Assembly: GCF_003151075.1 (NCBI RefSeq)
Contig: NZ_CP029482.1
Location: 5,952,001-6,016,000, forward strand
DNA length: 64,000 nucleotides
DNA from: Pseudomonas sp. 31-12
GTDB taxonomy: Bacteria > Pseudomonadota > Gammaproteobacteria > Pseudomonadales > Pseudomonadaceae
Direction: 5' to 3'
This document shows, in pieces, positions 41,262-50,250 of this stretch (its first letter is position 1; each line of letters begins with the position of its first letter). The notes beneath the pieces were generated by a model. The model was not told the DNA's origin and searched no databases. It saw only the letters and a list, made by a program, of their open reading frames with translations. A program made the position numbers and the translations under genes.

Positions 41262-42575
41262 ATGCTCAGATGGTGCTCGCGTTCAATCTTCCTCCAAGTG
41301 GTTCTCGGACTGGTGCTCGGCATCGTCTGCGGGCTGACCCTTCCTGAATACTCCGCCCAGCTCAAACCGCTCGGCGATGGCTTCATCAAACTGATCAAGA
41401 TGCTCATCGGTCTGATCGTGTTCTGCGTAGTGGTCAGCGGCATCAGCGGGGCCGGCGACCTGAAGAAGGTCGGACGCATCGGCCTGAAATCGGTGATCTA
41501 CTTCGAAATCCTCACCACCATCGCCCTGGTGATTGGTCTGGTGTTCGCTTTCACCACCGGCATCGGCAGCGGCGCGAACATTCATCTGGAACAGCTCTCC
41601 GCCGCCGACATGGGCGATATCGCCCAGCGCGGTCAGCACATGCAAACCACCTCGCAGTTCCTGATGAACCTGATCCCGACCTCGGTCATCGGCGCCTTCG
41701 CGGAGAACAACATCCTGCAAGTGCTACTGTTTTCAGTGCTGTTCGGCAGTGCGCTGAACCTGGTGGGCGAAGCGGCTTCCGGCATTTCGCGTTTGATCAA
41801 CGAGCTCAGCCACGTGATCTTCCGCATCATGGGCATGATCGTGCGTCTGGCGCCGATCGGCGTGTTCGGCGCCATTGCTTTCACCACCAGCAAATATGGC
41901 CTGGATTCGCTGCAGCACCTGGGCAGCCTGGTCGGCCTGTTTTACCTGACCTGTGTGGCGTTTGTGACCTTGATTCTCGGTCTGGTGATGCGCCTTTCGG
42001 GCCTGAAGATGTGGCCGCTGCTCAAGTACCTGCGCGAAGAATTGTTGATCGTCATGGGCACCGCTTCTTCCGACGCCGTGCTGCCACAAATCATGCGCAA
42101 GCTTGAGCATCTGGGCATCGGCAGTTCGACGGTCGGGTTGGTGATTCCTACGGGTTATTCGTTCAACCTCGACGGCTTCTCGATCTACCTGACCCTCGCC
42201 ATCGTCTTCATCGCCAACGCCACCGGCACGCCGCTGGCCATGACCGACCTGCTGACGATTCTGCTGGTGTCGTTGATTACCTCAAAAGGGGCCCACGGGA
42301 TTCCCGGCTCGGCGCTGGTGATTCTGGCGGCGACACTCACGGCGATCCCGGCGATTCCGGTGGTCGGCCTGGTGCTGGTACTGGCAGTGGACTGGTTCAT
42401 GGGCATCGGCCGCGCGCTGACCAACCTGATCGGAAACTGCGTCGCCACCGTGGCCATCGCCCGCTGGGAGAAGGACATCGATATTCAAAGGGCCAACAAA
42501 GTGCTTTCCGGCCAGGTGGGGTATACCTTCCAGCCGAGAAAACCCGTCGCCCCGGCGCATCAGCAGGAATTTTGA
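41262..42575 (+). CDS. DctA-like C4-dicarboxylate:cation symporter (DAACS family)
   Basis: This carrier of the DAACS family imports dicarboxylates with protons or sodium. The 437-residue protein has about eight transmembrane segments and the two reentrant loops. Key motifs are MGTASSDAVLPQIMRKLE, VIPTGYSFNLDGFSIY and MGIGRALTNLIGNCVAT. These fit DctA better than GltP, because GltP lacks the SSxxxLPQ pattern and the NLDG segment differs. The exact substrate is inferred. I chose the ATG at 41262 because AGGA lies nine bases upstream. Two FCD regulators follow on the same strand. Confidence 0.85.
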   Translation: MLRWCSRSIFLQVVLGLVLGIVCGLTLPEYSAQLKPLGDGFIKLIKMLIGLIVFCVVVSGISGAGDLKKVGRIGLKSVIYFEILTTIALVIGLVFAFTTGIGSGANIHLEQLSAADMGDIAQRGQHMQTTSQFLMNLIPTSVIGAFAENNILQVLLFSVLFGSALNLVGEAASGISRLINELSHVIFRIMGMIVRLAPIGVFGAIAFTTSKYGLDSLQHLGSLVGLFYLTCVAFVTLILGLVMRLSGLKMWPLLKYLREELLIVMGTASSDAVLPQIMRKLEHLGIGSSTVGLVIPTGYSFNLDGFSIYLTLAIVFIANATGTPLAMTDLLTILLVSLITSKGAHGIPGSALVILAATLTAIPAIPVVGLVLVLAVDWFMGIGRALTNLIGNCVATVAIARWEKDIDIQRANKVLSGQVGYTFQPRKPVAPAHQQEF

Positions 42576-42582
42576 ATCATCG

Positions 42583-42608
42583 CCGTGCCTGCCTGGGGGC
42601 AGGCACGG
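42583..42608 (+). terminator. Hairpin after the dicarboxylate carrier
   Basis: CCGTGCCTGC / GCAGGCACGG forms a 10-base perfect stem. It is followed by TCATCAACCGTTTT rather than an immediate T run, so termination would be partial and may lower expression of the regulators downstream. Confidence 0.55.
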
Positions 42609-42642
42609 TCATCAACCGTTTTGGATGCTCATGGAGCGAACA

Positions 42643-43347
42643 GTGATTACCTCGTCGACCGTTGTGAACTCAGTCGTAGAAAAACTCCGGGCCGCTTTGG
42701 CCCGTGGTCAGTGGCGCTCCGGCGAAATGCTGCCGGGGCAGCGTGAACTGGCCGAACAACTGGGCATCAGCCGCCCGAGCCTGCGTGAAGCGGTGATCGT
42801 CCTGGAAACCCTCGGCCTGGTGCGCTCGATGCCCGGCAAAGGCGTGGTGGTGCTGGACGCCCACCTCAGCGACAGCCAAAGCCACGACAGCGCAGTCGCC
42901 GGCGCGAGCCTGGAAGATGTCTTGCAACTGCGCTACACGCTTGAGCCATTTATCGTCGGCCTGGTCGCACAATCGATCAGCAGCAAGGAAGTCGGGCAAC
43001 TGCGCCTGACCCTGATGGACATGCGCGAAGCGCTGGAGGCCAACGACAGCGAGGCTGGGGTCAACGCCTATATCGCGTTCCACGAGGAGCTGTTCACCCT
43101 GACCTCGAACCCGATCTTCCAGAGCGTGGTGCAGCAAACCAGCAACGCCCTCAAGCAAAGCGCCGAGGTGCTGCGCAATTCGCCGGAACATCTGGCAGAA
43201 CGTCTCGAAGAGAACGAAGCCGTGGTGCGGGCGATCCGCAGCAAAAACAGCGCCCAGGCCAGCGCCGAGATGCGTCGGCACATCCTTCGGGAAGGCCAGC
43301 GGATGGGCATCGAACTGAATATTCCGGACGACAACCTCGGCAGCTAA
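42643..43347 (+). CDS. FadR-type GntR regulator with FCD domain
   Basis: This is a GntR-family repressor of the FadR subfamily. The winged HTH is residues about 8-72 (VVEKLRAALARGQWRSGEMLPGQRELAEQLGISRPSLREAVIVLETLGLV). The all-helical FCD effector domain follows, with metal-ligand positions in FHEELF and later HILREGQRMG. The start is uncertain. GTG at 42643 has GGAG six bases upstream, while ATGs at 42625 and 42631 have none and would add four to six residues. The protein probably binds the GGTAAGACC sites upstream of the carrier and senses a small carboxylate. Confidence 0.83.
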   Translation: MITSSTVVNSVVEKLRAALARGQWRSGEMLPGQRELAEQLGISRPSLREAVIVLETLGLVRSMPGKGVVVLDAHLSDSQSHDSAVAGASLEDVLQLRYTLEPFIVGLVAQSISSKEVGQLRLTLMDMREALEANDSEAGVNAYIAFHEELFTLTSNPIFQSVVQQTSNALKQSAEVLRNSPEHLAERLEENEAVVRAIRSKNSAQASAEMRRHILREGQRMGIELNIPDDNLGS

Positions 43348-43372
43348 AACTTCTTCGAACTGGAGACAGGCC

Positions 43373-44062
43373 ATGAACAGCTTCGCTTCACCGCAGACAC
43401 TCACTGCCCTGCCCTTTCCAGCGCGGGCGGACGATCTCTACTCGCGGCTCTTCGACGCCATTCTCGAACAGCGCCTCACTGCGTCCAGCCGCTTTACCGA
43501 AGAAAGCCTGGCACAGATGTTCAGCGCTCGACGCAGTGATATTCGTGGCGTGCTGACGCACCTGTCCCATCAGAAGATCATCGTCCTTCGCCCGAACCAC
43601 CGGCCTCGCGTTGCCACGCTTGATGTCGAGCAGACCCGCCAGACGTTGCATGCCCGGCGGCTGACCGAGATGACGTTGGTGCGACTGGCTTGCCGGCAAC
43701 CCCGTGCGCAAGACTTGAATCGCCTGTGTGCCCTGATTGATAGCGAACGCAGCTGTACGGCGCGTGGGCCGGCGATTCGGTTGTCGGGGGAGTTTCATTT
43801 GCAGTTGGCGGAGATGGCGGGAAATGCGCCGTTGGCGCATTTTCTGGGCAGTCTGGTGCCGCTGACTTCGTTGGCGATCGCGCAGTTTGATGCGCAGGTA
43901 GAGGGTGATTGCGGGTGGCAGTTACATCAAGGAGTTCTGGAAGCAGTGGAGCGTGGCGATTCAGTCATGGCCGAAACGCTGCTAAGCCAGCATCTGGACC
44001 ACCTTGAGGAAACACTGCTGAACTCAGGATCAAGATCCAGCCTGAATCGTGTTGCCGGTTAG
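43373..44062 (+). CDS. Second GntR/FCD-family regulator
   Basis: This 229-residue regulator has an N-terminal winged HTH (LYSRLFDAILEQRLTASSRFTEESLAQMFSARRSDIRGVLTHL) that lacks the usual GxxLPSxRxLA spacing, and an FCD domain. The FCD metal-binding His residues are present: GEFHLQLAEMAGN, GWQLHQGVLEAVERGD and SQHLDHLEE. It follows the first FCD regulator by 25 bases on the same strand. It may act with it or on a separate target. The third codon position becomes more G/T-rich after about 43780, unlike its first half. Confidence 0.8.
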   Translation: MNSFASPQTLTALPFPARADDLYSRLFDAILEQRLTASSRFTEESLAQMFSARRSDIRGVLTHLSHQKIIVLRPNHRPRVATLDVEQTRQTLHARRLTEMTLVRLACRQPRAQDLNRLCALIDSERSCTARGPAIRLSGEFHLQLAEMAGNAPLAHFLGSLVPLTSLAIAQFDAQVEGDCGWQLHQGVLEAVERGDSVMAETLLSQHLDHLEETLLNSGSRSSLNRVAG

Positions 44063-44139
44063 ATCGCTATCGCGAGCAGGCTCGCTCCCACATTTGGAAT
44101 GCATTCCCCTGTGGGAGCGAGCCTGCTCGCGATGACGGC
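44063..44139. repeat. Outward-facing REP pair after the second FCD gene
   Basis: Arms ATCGCGAGCAGGCTCGCTCCCACA and TGTGGGAGCGAGCCTGCTCGCGAT point away from each other, with 17 bases between. Both are of the GAGC stem type. Confidence 0.88.
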
Positions 44140-44165
44140 ATAAGATTCACTGAAAATCTTTTATT

Positions 44166-45134
44166 TTAGTCCGCAGCCACCCGCGCAAACCCTTCTCGAA
44201 TCTTCTCTTCCGGCAAATCATCGGCAATAAACACAATCACGCTTTCCCGCGCCTCGCCGTCCGCCCATTCGGTGTCCCAGTCGAACCCGTACAACTTCAG
44301 TACCCCTTGAAACACCATCCGCCGCGGCTCGCCAACGATGTTCAACACGCCTTTGTAGCGCAGCAATTGCTTGCCATGGTCTTCCAGCAGTTGGTTCATG
44401 AACTCGCTGAGCTTGTCGATATCCAGCGGCTGGTCCGTGCGCAGCACCAGGCTGGAAATCCGGTCGATGGACGGTGCCTTGCCCACTGGGCGCAGGCTGA
44501 TGCCGCCGAGGTCGGCATTCAGGTTGAAACCGCGCACGTCGAGCAGTTCGGCCAGGTCGATCTTGCCGTGTTCGACCACGCGAATCGGCGCGTGACGGTT
44601 GATGCGGGTCAGGCGCTCGCTCAGCGCGGTAAACGTCGCTTCGTCCACCAGATCGCGCTTGCTGATCAGCAAGCGGTCGGCAAAACCGATCTGTGCCTGG
44701 GCGATGGTCTGGGTCAGGTGAGTGTCGGCATGCGCCGCGTCCACCAGGGTGATGATGCCGTCGAGAATGTAGCGCTCGCGCAGCTCCTCATCGATAAAAA
44801 AGGTTTGTGCGACCGGTGCAGGATCGGCCAGGCCGGTGCATTCGATCACCAGGCGATCGAAGGCGATTTCGCCGCTGTCCAGGCGTTCGAGCAGCAGGTA
44901 CAAGGCCTTGGTCAGGTCGGTGTGGATGGTGCAGCAGACGCAGCCGTTGGACAGCGTCATCACTTGCACGGGTTCGTCGCCCAACAGCTGGGTGTCGATA
45001 CCGGCGTCGCTGAATTCGTTCTCGATCACGGCGATTTTCAGGCCGTGTTCGGCTTTGAGCAGGTGGCGCAGCAGCGTGGTCTTGCCGGCACCGAGGAAGC
45101 CGCTGAGGATCGTGACGGGGATGGGAGAGGACAA
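44166..45134 (-). CDS. yjiA: CobW/YjiA-family zinc GTPase
   Basis: This is a COG0523 G3E GTPase, a group that handles zinc or other metals. Walker A is GFLGAGKTTLLRHLL near residue 12, the metal motif is CVCC in SNGCVCCTIH, and the NKxD-like motif is SKRD (LLISKRDLV). The CobW C-terminal domain follows (LLRYKGVLNIVGEPRRMVFQGV). Length is 322 residues. The neighbours are YbdD and CstA, the same set as in enteric yjiA-yjiX-btsT and in P. aeruginosa PA4604-PA4606. No Zur site is visible in the upstream gap, which is filled by a REP doublet. Confidence 0.9.
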   Translation of the reverse strand: MSSPIPVTILSGFLGAGKTTLLRHLLKAEHGLKIAVIENEFSDAGIDTQLLGDEPVQVMTLSNGCVCCTIHTDLTKALYLLLERLDSGEIAFDRLVIECTGLADPAPVAQTFFIDEELRERYILDGIITLVDAAHADTHLTQTIAQAQIGFADRLLISKRDLVDEATFTALSERLTRINRHAPIRVVEHGKIDLAELLDVRGFNLNADLGGISLRPVGKAPSIDRISSLVLRTDQPLDIDKLSEFMNQLLEDHGKQLLRYKGVLNIVGEPRRMVFQGVLKLYGFDWDTEWADGEARESVIVFIADDLPEEKIREGFARVAAD

Positions 45135-45180
45135 CGGGAGTCTCCTGTTTCACAAAATTAGAAAGCAACACAAAAACAAA

Positions 45181-45270
45181 TGTGGGAGCTAGCCTGCTAG
45201 CGATGGCGGACTGTCAATCAACAGTGATGTTGAATGTTCAGCCGCCATCGCTAGCAGGCTAGCTCCCACA
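45181..45270. repeat. REP doublet (REPIN), TAGCCTGCTAGCG type
   Basis: Inward-facing arms TGTGGGAGCTAGCCTGCTAG and CTAGCAGGCTAGCTCCCACA flank a spacer with CAATCAACAGTGATGTTGAATG. Length is 90 bases. Confidence 0.92.
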
Positions 45271-45297
45271 GGGATTGCTGTTAACCCGACAACCGGG

Positions 45298-45495
45298 TCA
45301 ACAGCACTTCGGCCCACCCTTGCCACCGTAACGCGCTTCCTGACGTTCCCTGAAGAACATCTCGTAAGTCATCACCGGTTTGTCCGGGTGTTTGGTTTGC
45401 ATATGCTCGACGTAGTTGTCGTAGTCGGGCATGCCGACCATCAGGCGCGCGGCCTGACCGAGGTATTTACCGAGGCGACTCAGGTCATTGAACAT
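45298..45495 (-). CDS. YbdD/YjiX family small protein
   Basis: This 65-residue protein is the usual partner encoded after CstA/BtsT carriers. It starts [32 protein letters not shown] and ends with the conserved [10 protein letters not shown]. The two terminal Cys are a family mark. It follows cstA by 14 bases and is co-transcribed. Its role is unknown, but it may modulate the carrier. Confidence 0.93.
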   Translation of the reverse strand: MFNDLSRLGKYLGQAARLMVGMPDYDNYVEHMQTKHPDKPVMTYEMFFRERQEARYGGKGGPKCC

Positions 45496-45509
45496 CGTGC
45501 ATTCCTCGA

Positions 45510-47576
45510 TTACGCATCCGGCAGCACCTGGAACGGTGCTTCTTTATCCGTACGTTCTTTGCTGCCCCAGGCGGAAATACCGACCTTGAGCGCATAGAAC
45601 AGGATGCTGAAGACCACGAACAGGAACAGCGCGGTGAGCGTTGCGTTGGTATAAGCGTTGAAAATCACGTGCTGCATTTGAGTGATGTCCTTGGCCGGGG
45701 CGAGGATCTGACCGTTGGCCAGCGCATCGCTGTATTTTTTCGCCAGCGACAGGAAGCCGATCGCCGGGTTGGCGTCGAACAGCTTGATGAAGCCCGCGGT
45801 GGTGGTGCAGACCAGAAGCCAGACCGCTGGCAGCATGGTTACCCAGACATAGCGTTGGCGTTTCATTTTGATCAGCACGACGGTGCCGAGCATCAGTGCG
45901 ATACCGGCCAGCATCTGGTTGGAGATACCGAACAATGGCCACAACGTGTTGATGCCGCCCAGTGGATCAATCACGCCCTGGTACAGCAACCAGCCCCACA
46001 TCGCCACACAACCGGCAGTTGCGATCAGGTTGGCGGTCCAGGATTCGGTGCGTTTCAGCGCCGGCACGAAGGAGCCGAGCAAGTCCTGGAGCATGAAACG
46101 TCCGGCACGGGTGCCGGCGTCGACGGCGGTCAGGATGAACAGCGCTTCGAACAGGATCGCGAAGTGGTACCAGAACGCCATGGTGTTTTCACCCGGCAGG
46201 ACACTGTGCAGGATCTGCGCAATACCGACCGCCAGGGTCGGCGCACCGCCGGCACGGGCCAGGATAGTGGTTTCACCGATGTCCTTGGCCACTGCTTGCA
46301 GCGCTTCGGGGGTAATTGCAAAGCCCCAACTGCTGACGGTTTGAGCCACGGCCACCACATCACCACCGACGACTGCCGCCGGGCTGTTCATGGCGAAGTA
46401 CACGCCTGGCTCGATCACCGAAGCAGCGACCATCGCCATGATGGCCACGAAGGATTCCATCAGCATGGCGCCGTAACCGATGTAACGGGCGTTGACTTCG
46501 TTATCCAGCAGTTTTGGCGTGGTGCCGGAGGAGATCAGCGCGTGGAAACCGGAGACCGCGCCACAGGCAATGGTGATGAACAGGAACGGGAACAGACCGC
46601 CCTTCCACACAGGGCCGGTGCCGTCGACGAACTGGGTCAATGCCGGCATTTTCAGCTCGGGCATAGTGACCAGAATGCCGATCGCCAGCGCCACGATGGT
46701 GCCGATTTTCAGGAAGGTCGACAGGTAGTCACGCGGCGCCAGAATAAGCCAGACCGGCAGCGAGGCGGCCACGAAACCGTAACCAACCAACATCCACGTA
46801 ATCTGCACACCAGTGAAGCTGAACGCCTTGGCCCAGACCGGATCAGCGGCAATCTGCCCGCCCAGCCAGATCGAACCGAGCAGCAGCAACACGCCGACCA
46901 CGGAGATTTCACCAATGCGGCCCGGGCGGATGTAGCGCATGTAAATGCCCATGAACATCGCGATCGGGATGGTCGCCATTACCGTGAAAATCCCCCATGG
47001 GCTTTCGGCCAGGGCTTTCACGACGATCAGCGCCAGCACCGCGAGGATGATGATCATGATCAGGAAGCAGCCGAACAGCGCAATGGTCCCGGGGATACGG
47101 CCCATTTCTTCACGGACCATGTCGCCCAGGGAACGGCCGTTGCGGCGGGTGGACATGAACAGGACCATGAAGTCCTGAACCGCACCGGCCAGCACCACAC
47201 CGGCAATCAGCCACAGCGTACCGGGCAGATAACCCATCTGTGCGGCCAACACCGGACCGACCAGCGGACCCGCGCCCGCGATGGCGGCGAAGTGGTGACC
47301 GAAGAGGATGTGTTTGTTGGTAGGGACGTAGTCCAGACCATCATTGTTGAGCACGGCGGGAGTGGCCCGTCGCGGGTCGAGTTGCATCACATTGTTGGCG
47401 ATGAACAGACTGTAGTAGCGGTAGGCAACCAGATAAATGGCCACGGCCGCGACCACAATCCACAAGGCGTTGATCGCCTCACCTCGGCGCAATGCCACGA
47501 CACCAAGGGCGCACGCCCCTACGATTGCCAGCAGCAGCCAGGGTAGATGGCGTAGCAGGCTATTATTATTTTTCAT
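45510..47576 (-). CDS. cstA: CstA/BtsT-family pyruvate/peptide carrier
   Basis: This is a carbon-starvation CstA family transporter. BtsT and CstA of E. coli import pyruvate. The 688-residue protein has about 16-18 hydrophobic segments and conserved blocks such as [40 protein letters not shown] and [18 protein letters not shown] chose the ATG at 47576 ([13 protein letters not shown]), since the 27 residues from 47657 lie in the promoter gap. It is divergent from mapZ and followed by YbdD and the CobW GTPase. Substrate is inferred from family. Confidence 0.9.
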   Translation of the reverse strand: MKNNNSLLRHLPWLLLAIVGACALGVVALRRGEAINALWIVVAAVAIYLVAYRYYSLFIANNVMQLDPRRATPAVLNNDGLDYVPTNKHILFGHHFAAIAGAGPLVGPVLAAQMGYLPGTLWLIAGVVLAGAVQDFMVLFMSTRRNGRSLGDMVREEMGRIPGTIALFGCFLIMIIILAVLALIVVKALAESPWGIFTVMATIPIAMFMGIYMRYIRPGRIGEISVVGVLLLLGSIWLGGQIAADPVWAKAFSFTGVQITWMLVGYGFVAASLPVWLILAPRDYLSTFLKIGTIVALAIGILVTMPELKMPALTQFVDGTGPVWKGGLFPFLFITIACGAVSGFHALISSGTTPKLLDNEVNARYIGYGAMLMESFVAIMAMVAASVIEPGVYFAMNSPAAVVGGDVVAVAQTVSSWGFAITPEALQAVAKDIGETTILARAGGAPTLAVGIAQILHSVLPGENTMAFWYHFAILFEALFILTAVDAGTRAGRFMLQDLLGSFVPALKRTESWTANLIATAGCVAMWGWLLYQGVIDPLGGINTLWPLFGISNQMLAGIALMLGTVVLIKMKRQRYVWVTMLPAVWLLVCTTTAGFIKLFDANPAIGFLSLAKKYSDALANGQILAPAKDITQMQHVIFNAYTNATLTALFLFVVFSILFYALKVGISAWGSKERTDKEAPFQVLPDA

Positions 47577-47703
47577 TTTATGATTCCAGCCAGAGTGGAC
47601 AAGAAAGACAGCCACCCCGAGTTTAGCTCGCCTGACGGCAAAGGCCATACCCGACATAGGTCGAGAGCCATCACTTTGCTGGCAAGCTTTAACAAGGCGG
47701 GTC

Positions 47704-47709
47704 TATAGT
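47704..47709 (+). promoter_or_regulatory. Candidate -10 hexamer of mapZ
   Basis: TATAGT (five of six) lies 26 bases before the mapZ ATG, with no strong -35. Confidence 0.4.
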
Positions 47710-47734
47710 CAGCGGACATTCAGAGGATTGCGCC

Positions 47735-48103
47735 ATGAGCGAACACCCTGCCGATCGCCGCCGCTTCAAACGAATTGCGTTCGATGCCAAAACCGAATTG
47801 AGCCAGGGGGAATTCATCTGGCCGGTGAAGCTGATTGACCTGTCACTCAAGGGGCTGCTGATCGAGAAGCCCGAGCCGTGGCTGGGTAATCCAGACTGGC
47901 ATTTCCTGGTCGATGTTCATCTGACCGAGGATGTCGAGATCAAGATGGATGTGATGTTGAACCACGATGACCATGGTCAACTCGGGTTTGTCTGCAAGCA
48001 CATCAGCCTGGAATCGATTGAACGCTTGCGGCGGTTGATCGAGTTGAACTTGGGAGATCCCGAGGAACTGGAGCGCGAATTGGGCGCCTTGATCGAAATC
48101 TGA
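47735..48103 (+). CDS. mapZ: Single-domain PilZ c-di-GMP receptor MapZ
   Basis: This 122-residue PilZ protein binds c-di-GMP. The RxxxR arm is in DRRRFKRIAFDA and the (D/N)xSxxG motif is DLSLKG. Its sequence and place next to radA match P. aeruginosa PA4608 (MapZ), which binds the chemotaxis methyltransferase CheR1 and alters flagellar switching when loaded with c-di-GMP. AGAGGA lies upstream of the ATG. It is about 8 kb from the c-di-GMP enzyme morA. Confidence 0.9.
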   Translation: MSEHPADRRRFKRIAFDAKTELSQGEFIWPVKLIDLSLKGLLIEKPEPWLGNPDWHFLVDVHLTEDVEIKMDVMLNHDDHGQLGFVCKHISLESIERLRRLIELNLGDPEELERELGALIEI

Positions 48104-48122
48104 AGCCCAACACTAATCCATA

Positions 48123-48212
48123 TGTGGGAGCGGGCTTGCTCGCGAAGGCGGTGTGTCGGACAACATCATTATTGAATGTCAGTCCGCCTTCGCGAGCAAG
48201 CCCGCTCCCACG
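48123..48212. repeat. REP doublet (REPIN) between mapZ and radA
   Basis: Inward-facing arms start TGTGGGAGCGGGCTTGCTCG and end CGAGCAAGCCCGCTCCCACG, with ATTGAATGTCAGTCC in the spacer. It separates convergent mapZ and radA. Confidence 0.92.
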
Positions 48213-48235
48213 AGGTTTGTGTTCTATCTGAAAGG

Positions 48236-49603
48236 TTATTCGAACAGGGCATCGAGGGCCTGTTCCAGGCGGGTCACGGCAATAATCTGCAACCCCGGCG
48301 GCGCTTCCTTGGGCGCATTGCCCTTGGGCACGATGGCGCGTTTGAAGCCGTGCTTGGCCGCTTCCTTCAGGCGTTCCTGGCCACTCGGCACCGGGCGTAC
48401 TTCGCCCGACAGCCCAACCTCGCCAAACACCAGCAAATCATGCGGCAGCGGGCGGTTGCGCAAACTGGACATGACCGCCGCCATCAACGCCAGGTCGGAG
48501 GCCGTTTCCAGCACCTTCACCCCGCCGACCACGTTGAGGAACACGTCCTGGTCGTGAGTCGGAATCCCGCCGTGACGGTGCAGCACCGCCAGCAACATCG
48601 CCAGGCGATTCTGATCCAGCCCCAGCGTGACCCGGCGCGGGTTCGCCAGATGGCTGTCATCCACCAGCGCCTGGACTTCCACCAGCATCGGCCGCGTCCC
48701 TTCCCACGTCGCCATGACCACACTGCCCGGGACTTCTTCCTGGGCACGGGTGAGAAAAATCGCTGACGGGTTGGAGACTTCTTTCAGGCCCTTGTCGGTC
48801 ATGCCGAACACGCCCAGTTCGTTGACGGCACCGAAACGGTTTTTCACCGCACGCAGCAATCGCAAGCGCCCATCGGATTCGCCTTCGAAATACAGCACCG
48901 TATCGACCATGTGCTCCAGCACGCGCGGTCCGGCCAAGGCGCCTTCTTTTGTCACGTGGCCGACGAGGAAAATCGCGGTGCCGCTCTGCTTGGCATAACG
49001 CACCAGCAACGCCGCACTTTCCCGGACCTGCGACACGCCGCCCGGTGCCGATTGCAACTGTTCGGTAAAGATCGTCTGGATCGAGTCGATCACCATGACC
49101 TTGGGTTTTTCGACCCGAGCGGTGGCAATGATGGTTTCGATGCAGGTTTCAGTCATCACCCGCAGCTGGTCCTGAGGCAAACCGAGACGGCGGGCGCGCA
49201 TGGCCACTTGCTGCTGGGATTCTTCGCCGGTGACATACAGCGCGGGCATGACTTTGGCGAGGTTGCACAAGGTTTGCAGGAGAATGGTCGACTTGCCGAT
49301 GCCCGGATCACCGCCGATCAGCACCACCGAACCATCCACCAGGCCACCGCCCAACACTCGATCGAGCTCGCTGGACGCGGTGGAGAAGCGCGGAATCTCT
49401 TCGACGCTGACTTCGGCCAGGGTCTTGATCTGCGCCTGTTGGCCGGTCCAGCCGGTGCGACCGCTGGGTGGCGCGGCACCGCCGCTCTCGACCATGGTTT
49501 CGGTCAACGTGTTCCAGGCCCCACACTCGCCGCACTGGCCGGCCCACTTGGGGAAGGTTGAGCCGCACTCGGTGCAGCCGTACATGCGCTTGGCCTTGGC
49601 CAT
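48236..49603 (-). CDS. radA: DNA repair protein RadA (Sms)
   Basis: RadA is a RecA-like ATPase/helicase that extends the D-loop in recombination repair. It begins with a C4 zinc finger (YGCTECGSTFPKWAGQCGEC). Walker A is GGDPGIGKST, the RadA-specific VKNRFGAVNELGVF motif follows, and the C-terminal half is a Lon-like (S16) domain without protease Ser. I chose the ATG at 49603 (MAKAKRMYGC), giving 455 residues. It is convergent with mapZ. Confidence 0.95.
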   Translation of the reverse strand: MAKAKRMYGCTECGSTFPKWAGQCGECGAWNTLTETMVESGGAAPPSGRTGWTGQQAQIKTLAEVSVEEIPRFSTASSELDRVLGGGLVDGSVVLIGGDPGIGKSTILLQTLCNLAKVMPALYVTGEESQQQVAMRARRLGLPQDQLRVMTETCIETIIATARVEKPKVMVIDSIQTIFTEQLQSAPGGVSQVRESAALLVRYAKQSGTAIFLVGHVTKEGALAGPRVLEHMVDTVLYFEGESDGRLRLLRAVKNRFGAVNELGVFGMTDKGLKEVSNPSAIFLTRAQEEVPGSVVMATWEGTRPMLVEVQALVDDSHLANPRRVTLGLDQNRLAMLLAVLHRHGGIPTHDQDVFLNVVGGVKVLETASDLALMAAVMSSLRNRPLPHDLLVFGEVGLSGEVRPVPSGQERLKEAAKHGFKRAIVPKGNAPKEAPPGLQIIAVTRLEQALDALFE

Positions 49604-49648
49604 CTGAACTCCCGGCAAAAACCGCGATGATAGCTCAGCTGACGCGGA

Positions 49649-50191
49649 TCAGCGCGGCGCCGCTGTGCGGATTTCACCCTTGGCCAGACGCGCGGCGCTG
49701 TTGCCCAACGGATCTTCAGCATTAAGGTCGGCGCCCTTGGCCTTGAGCTCATCCAGCAATTCGACCCGTTTGAACAGGCCGGCGTACATCGCAGCGGTCT
49801 GGCCGGCGCCGTTACGTTGGTCGGGACTGCAATGAGCGGCCAACAGGGTTTTGGCGATCTGGATTTCGCCCTTGAAAATAGCGCCCATCAGGGCGGTGTT
49901 GCCGCGCTGGTCCTGAGCGCAGGCATCGGCCCCGGCCGCGAGCAAACGGTCCACGGCGGCTGTCTGGCCGTGATAGGCCGCTAGAATCAGCGCGGTGTAA
50001 CCCTTGCTGTCGCGGGTATCGAGGGAGTAACCGGCCTCAATGAACGTATCGAGCATCGGCACATCGCCACGGCGAGCGGCGTCGAAGTAGTAATCCTGTA
50101 GTTGAACCTTCAGCGTTGCGGGATCTTCGGCCGGCCCGCCGAATACGCTGTACGACACGCACGCCAGAAACATCGATAGACAAAAACGCAT
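49649..50191 (-). CDS. ankB: Periplasmic ankyrin-repeat protein AnkB
   Basis: AnkB is the partner of the KatB catalase in pseudomonads and is needed for full KatB activity in P. aeruginosa. A signal peptide covers about residues 1-19 (MRFCLSMFLACVSYSVFGG). Four to five ankyrin repeats follow, for example KGYTALILAAYHGQTAAVDRLLAAGAD and RGNTALMGAIFKGEIQIAKTLLAAH. Length is 180 residues. It starts 59 bases after katB on the same strand. A single Cys lies in GADACAQDQ and another in AAHCSPDQ. Confidence 0.92.
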   Translation of the reverse strand: MRFCLSMFLACVSYSVFGGPAEDPATLKVQLQDYYFDAARRGDVPMLDTFIEAGYSLDTRDSKGYTALILAAYHGQTAAVDRLLAAGADACAQDQRGNTALMGAIFKGEIQIAKTLLAAHCSPDQRNGAGQTAAMYAGLFKRVELLDELKAKGADLNAEDPLGNSAARLAKGEIRTAAPR

Positions 50192-50250
50192 GGCAAACTC
50201 CTTGGTCTGACGGGACCTCGTCAGAGGCCCCGCTTCTCAGGCAAACGCGA

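Noticed and set aside
45669..47546. 625-codon open frame antisense to cstA
   Set aside because: Shadow frame with His/Gln/Arg/Asp bias typical of reversed membrane-protein codons.
47641..47720. Sigma-54 promoter (TGGCA...TTGC) before mapZ
   Set aside because: TGGCAAGC is present, but the -12 GC element at the right spacing is not.
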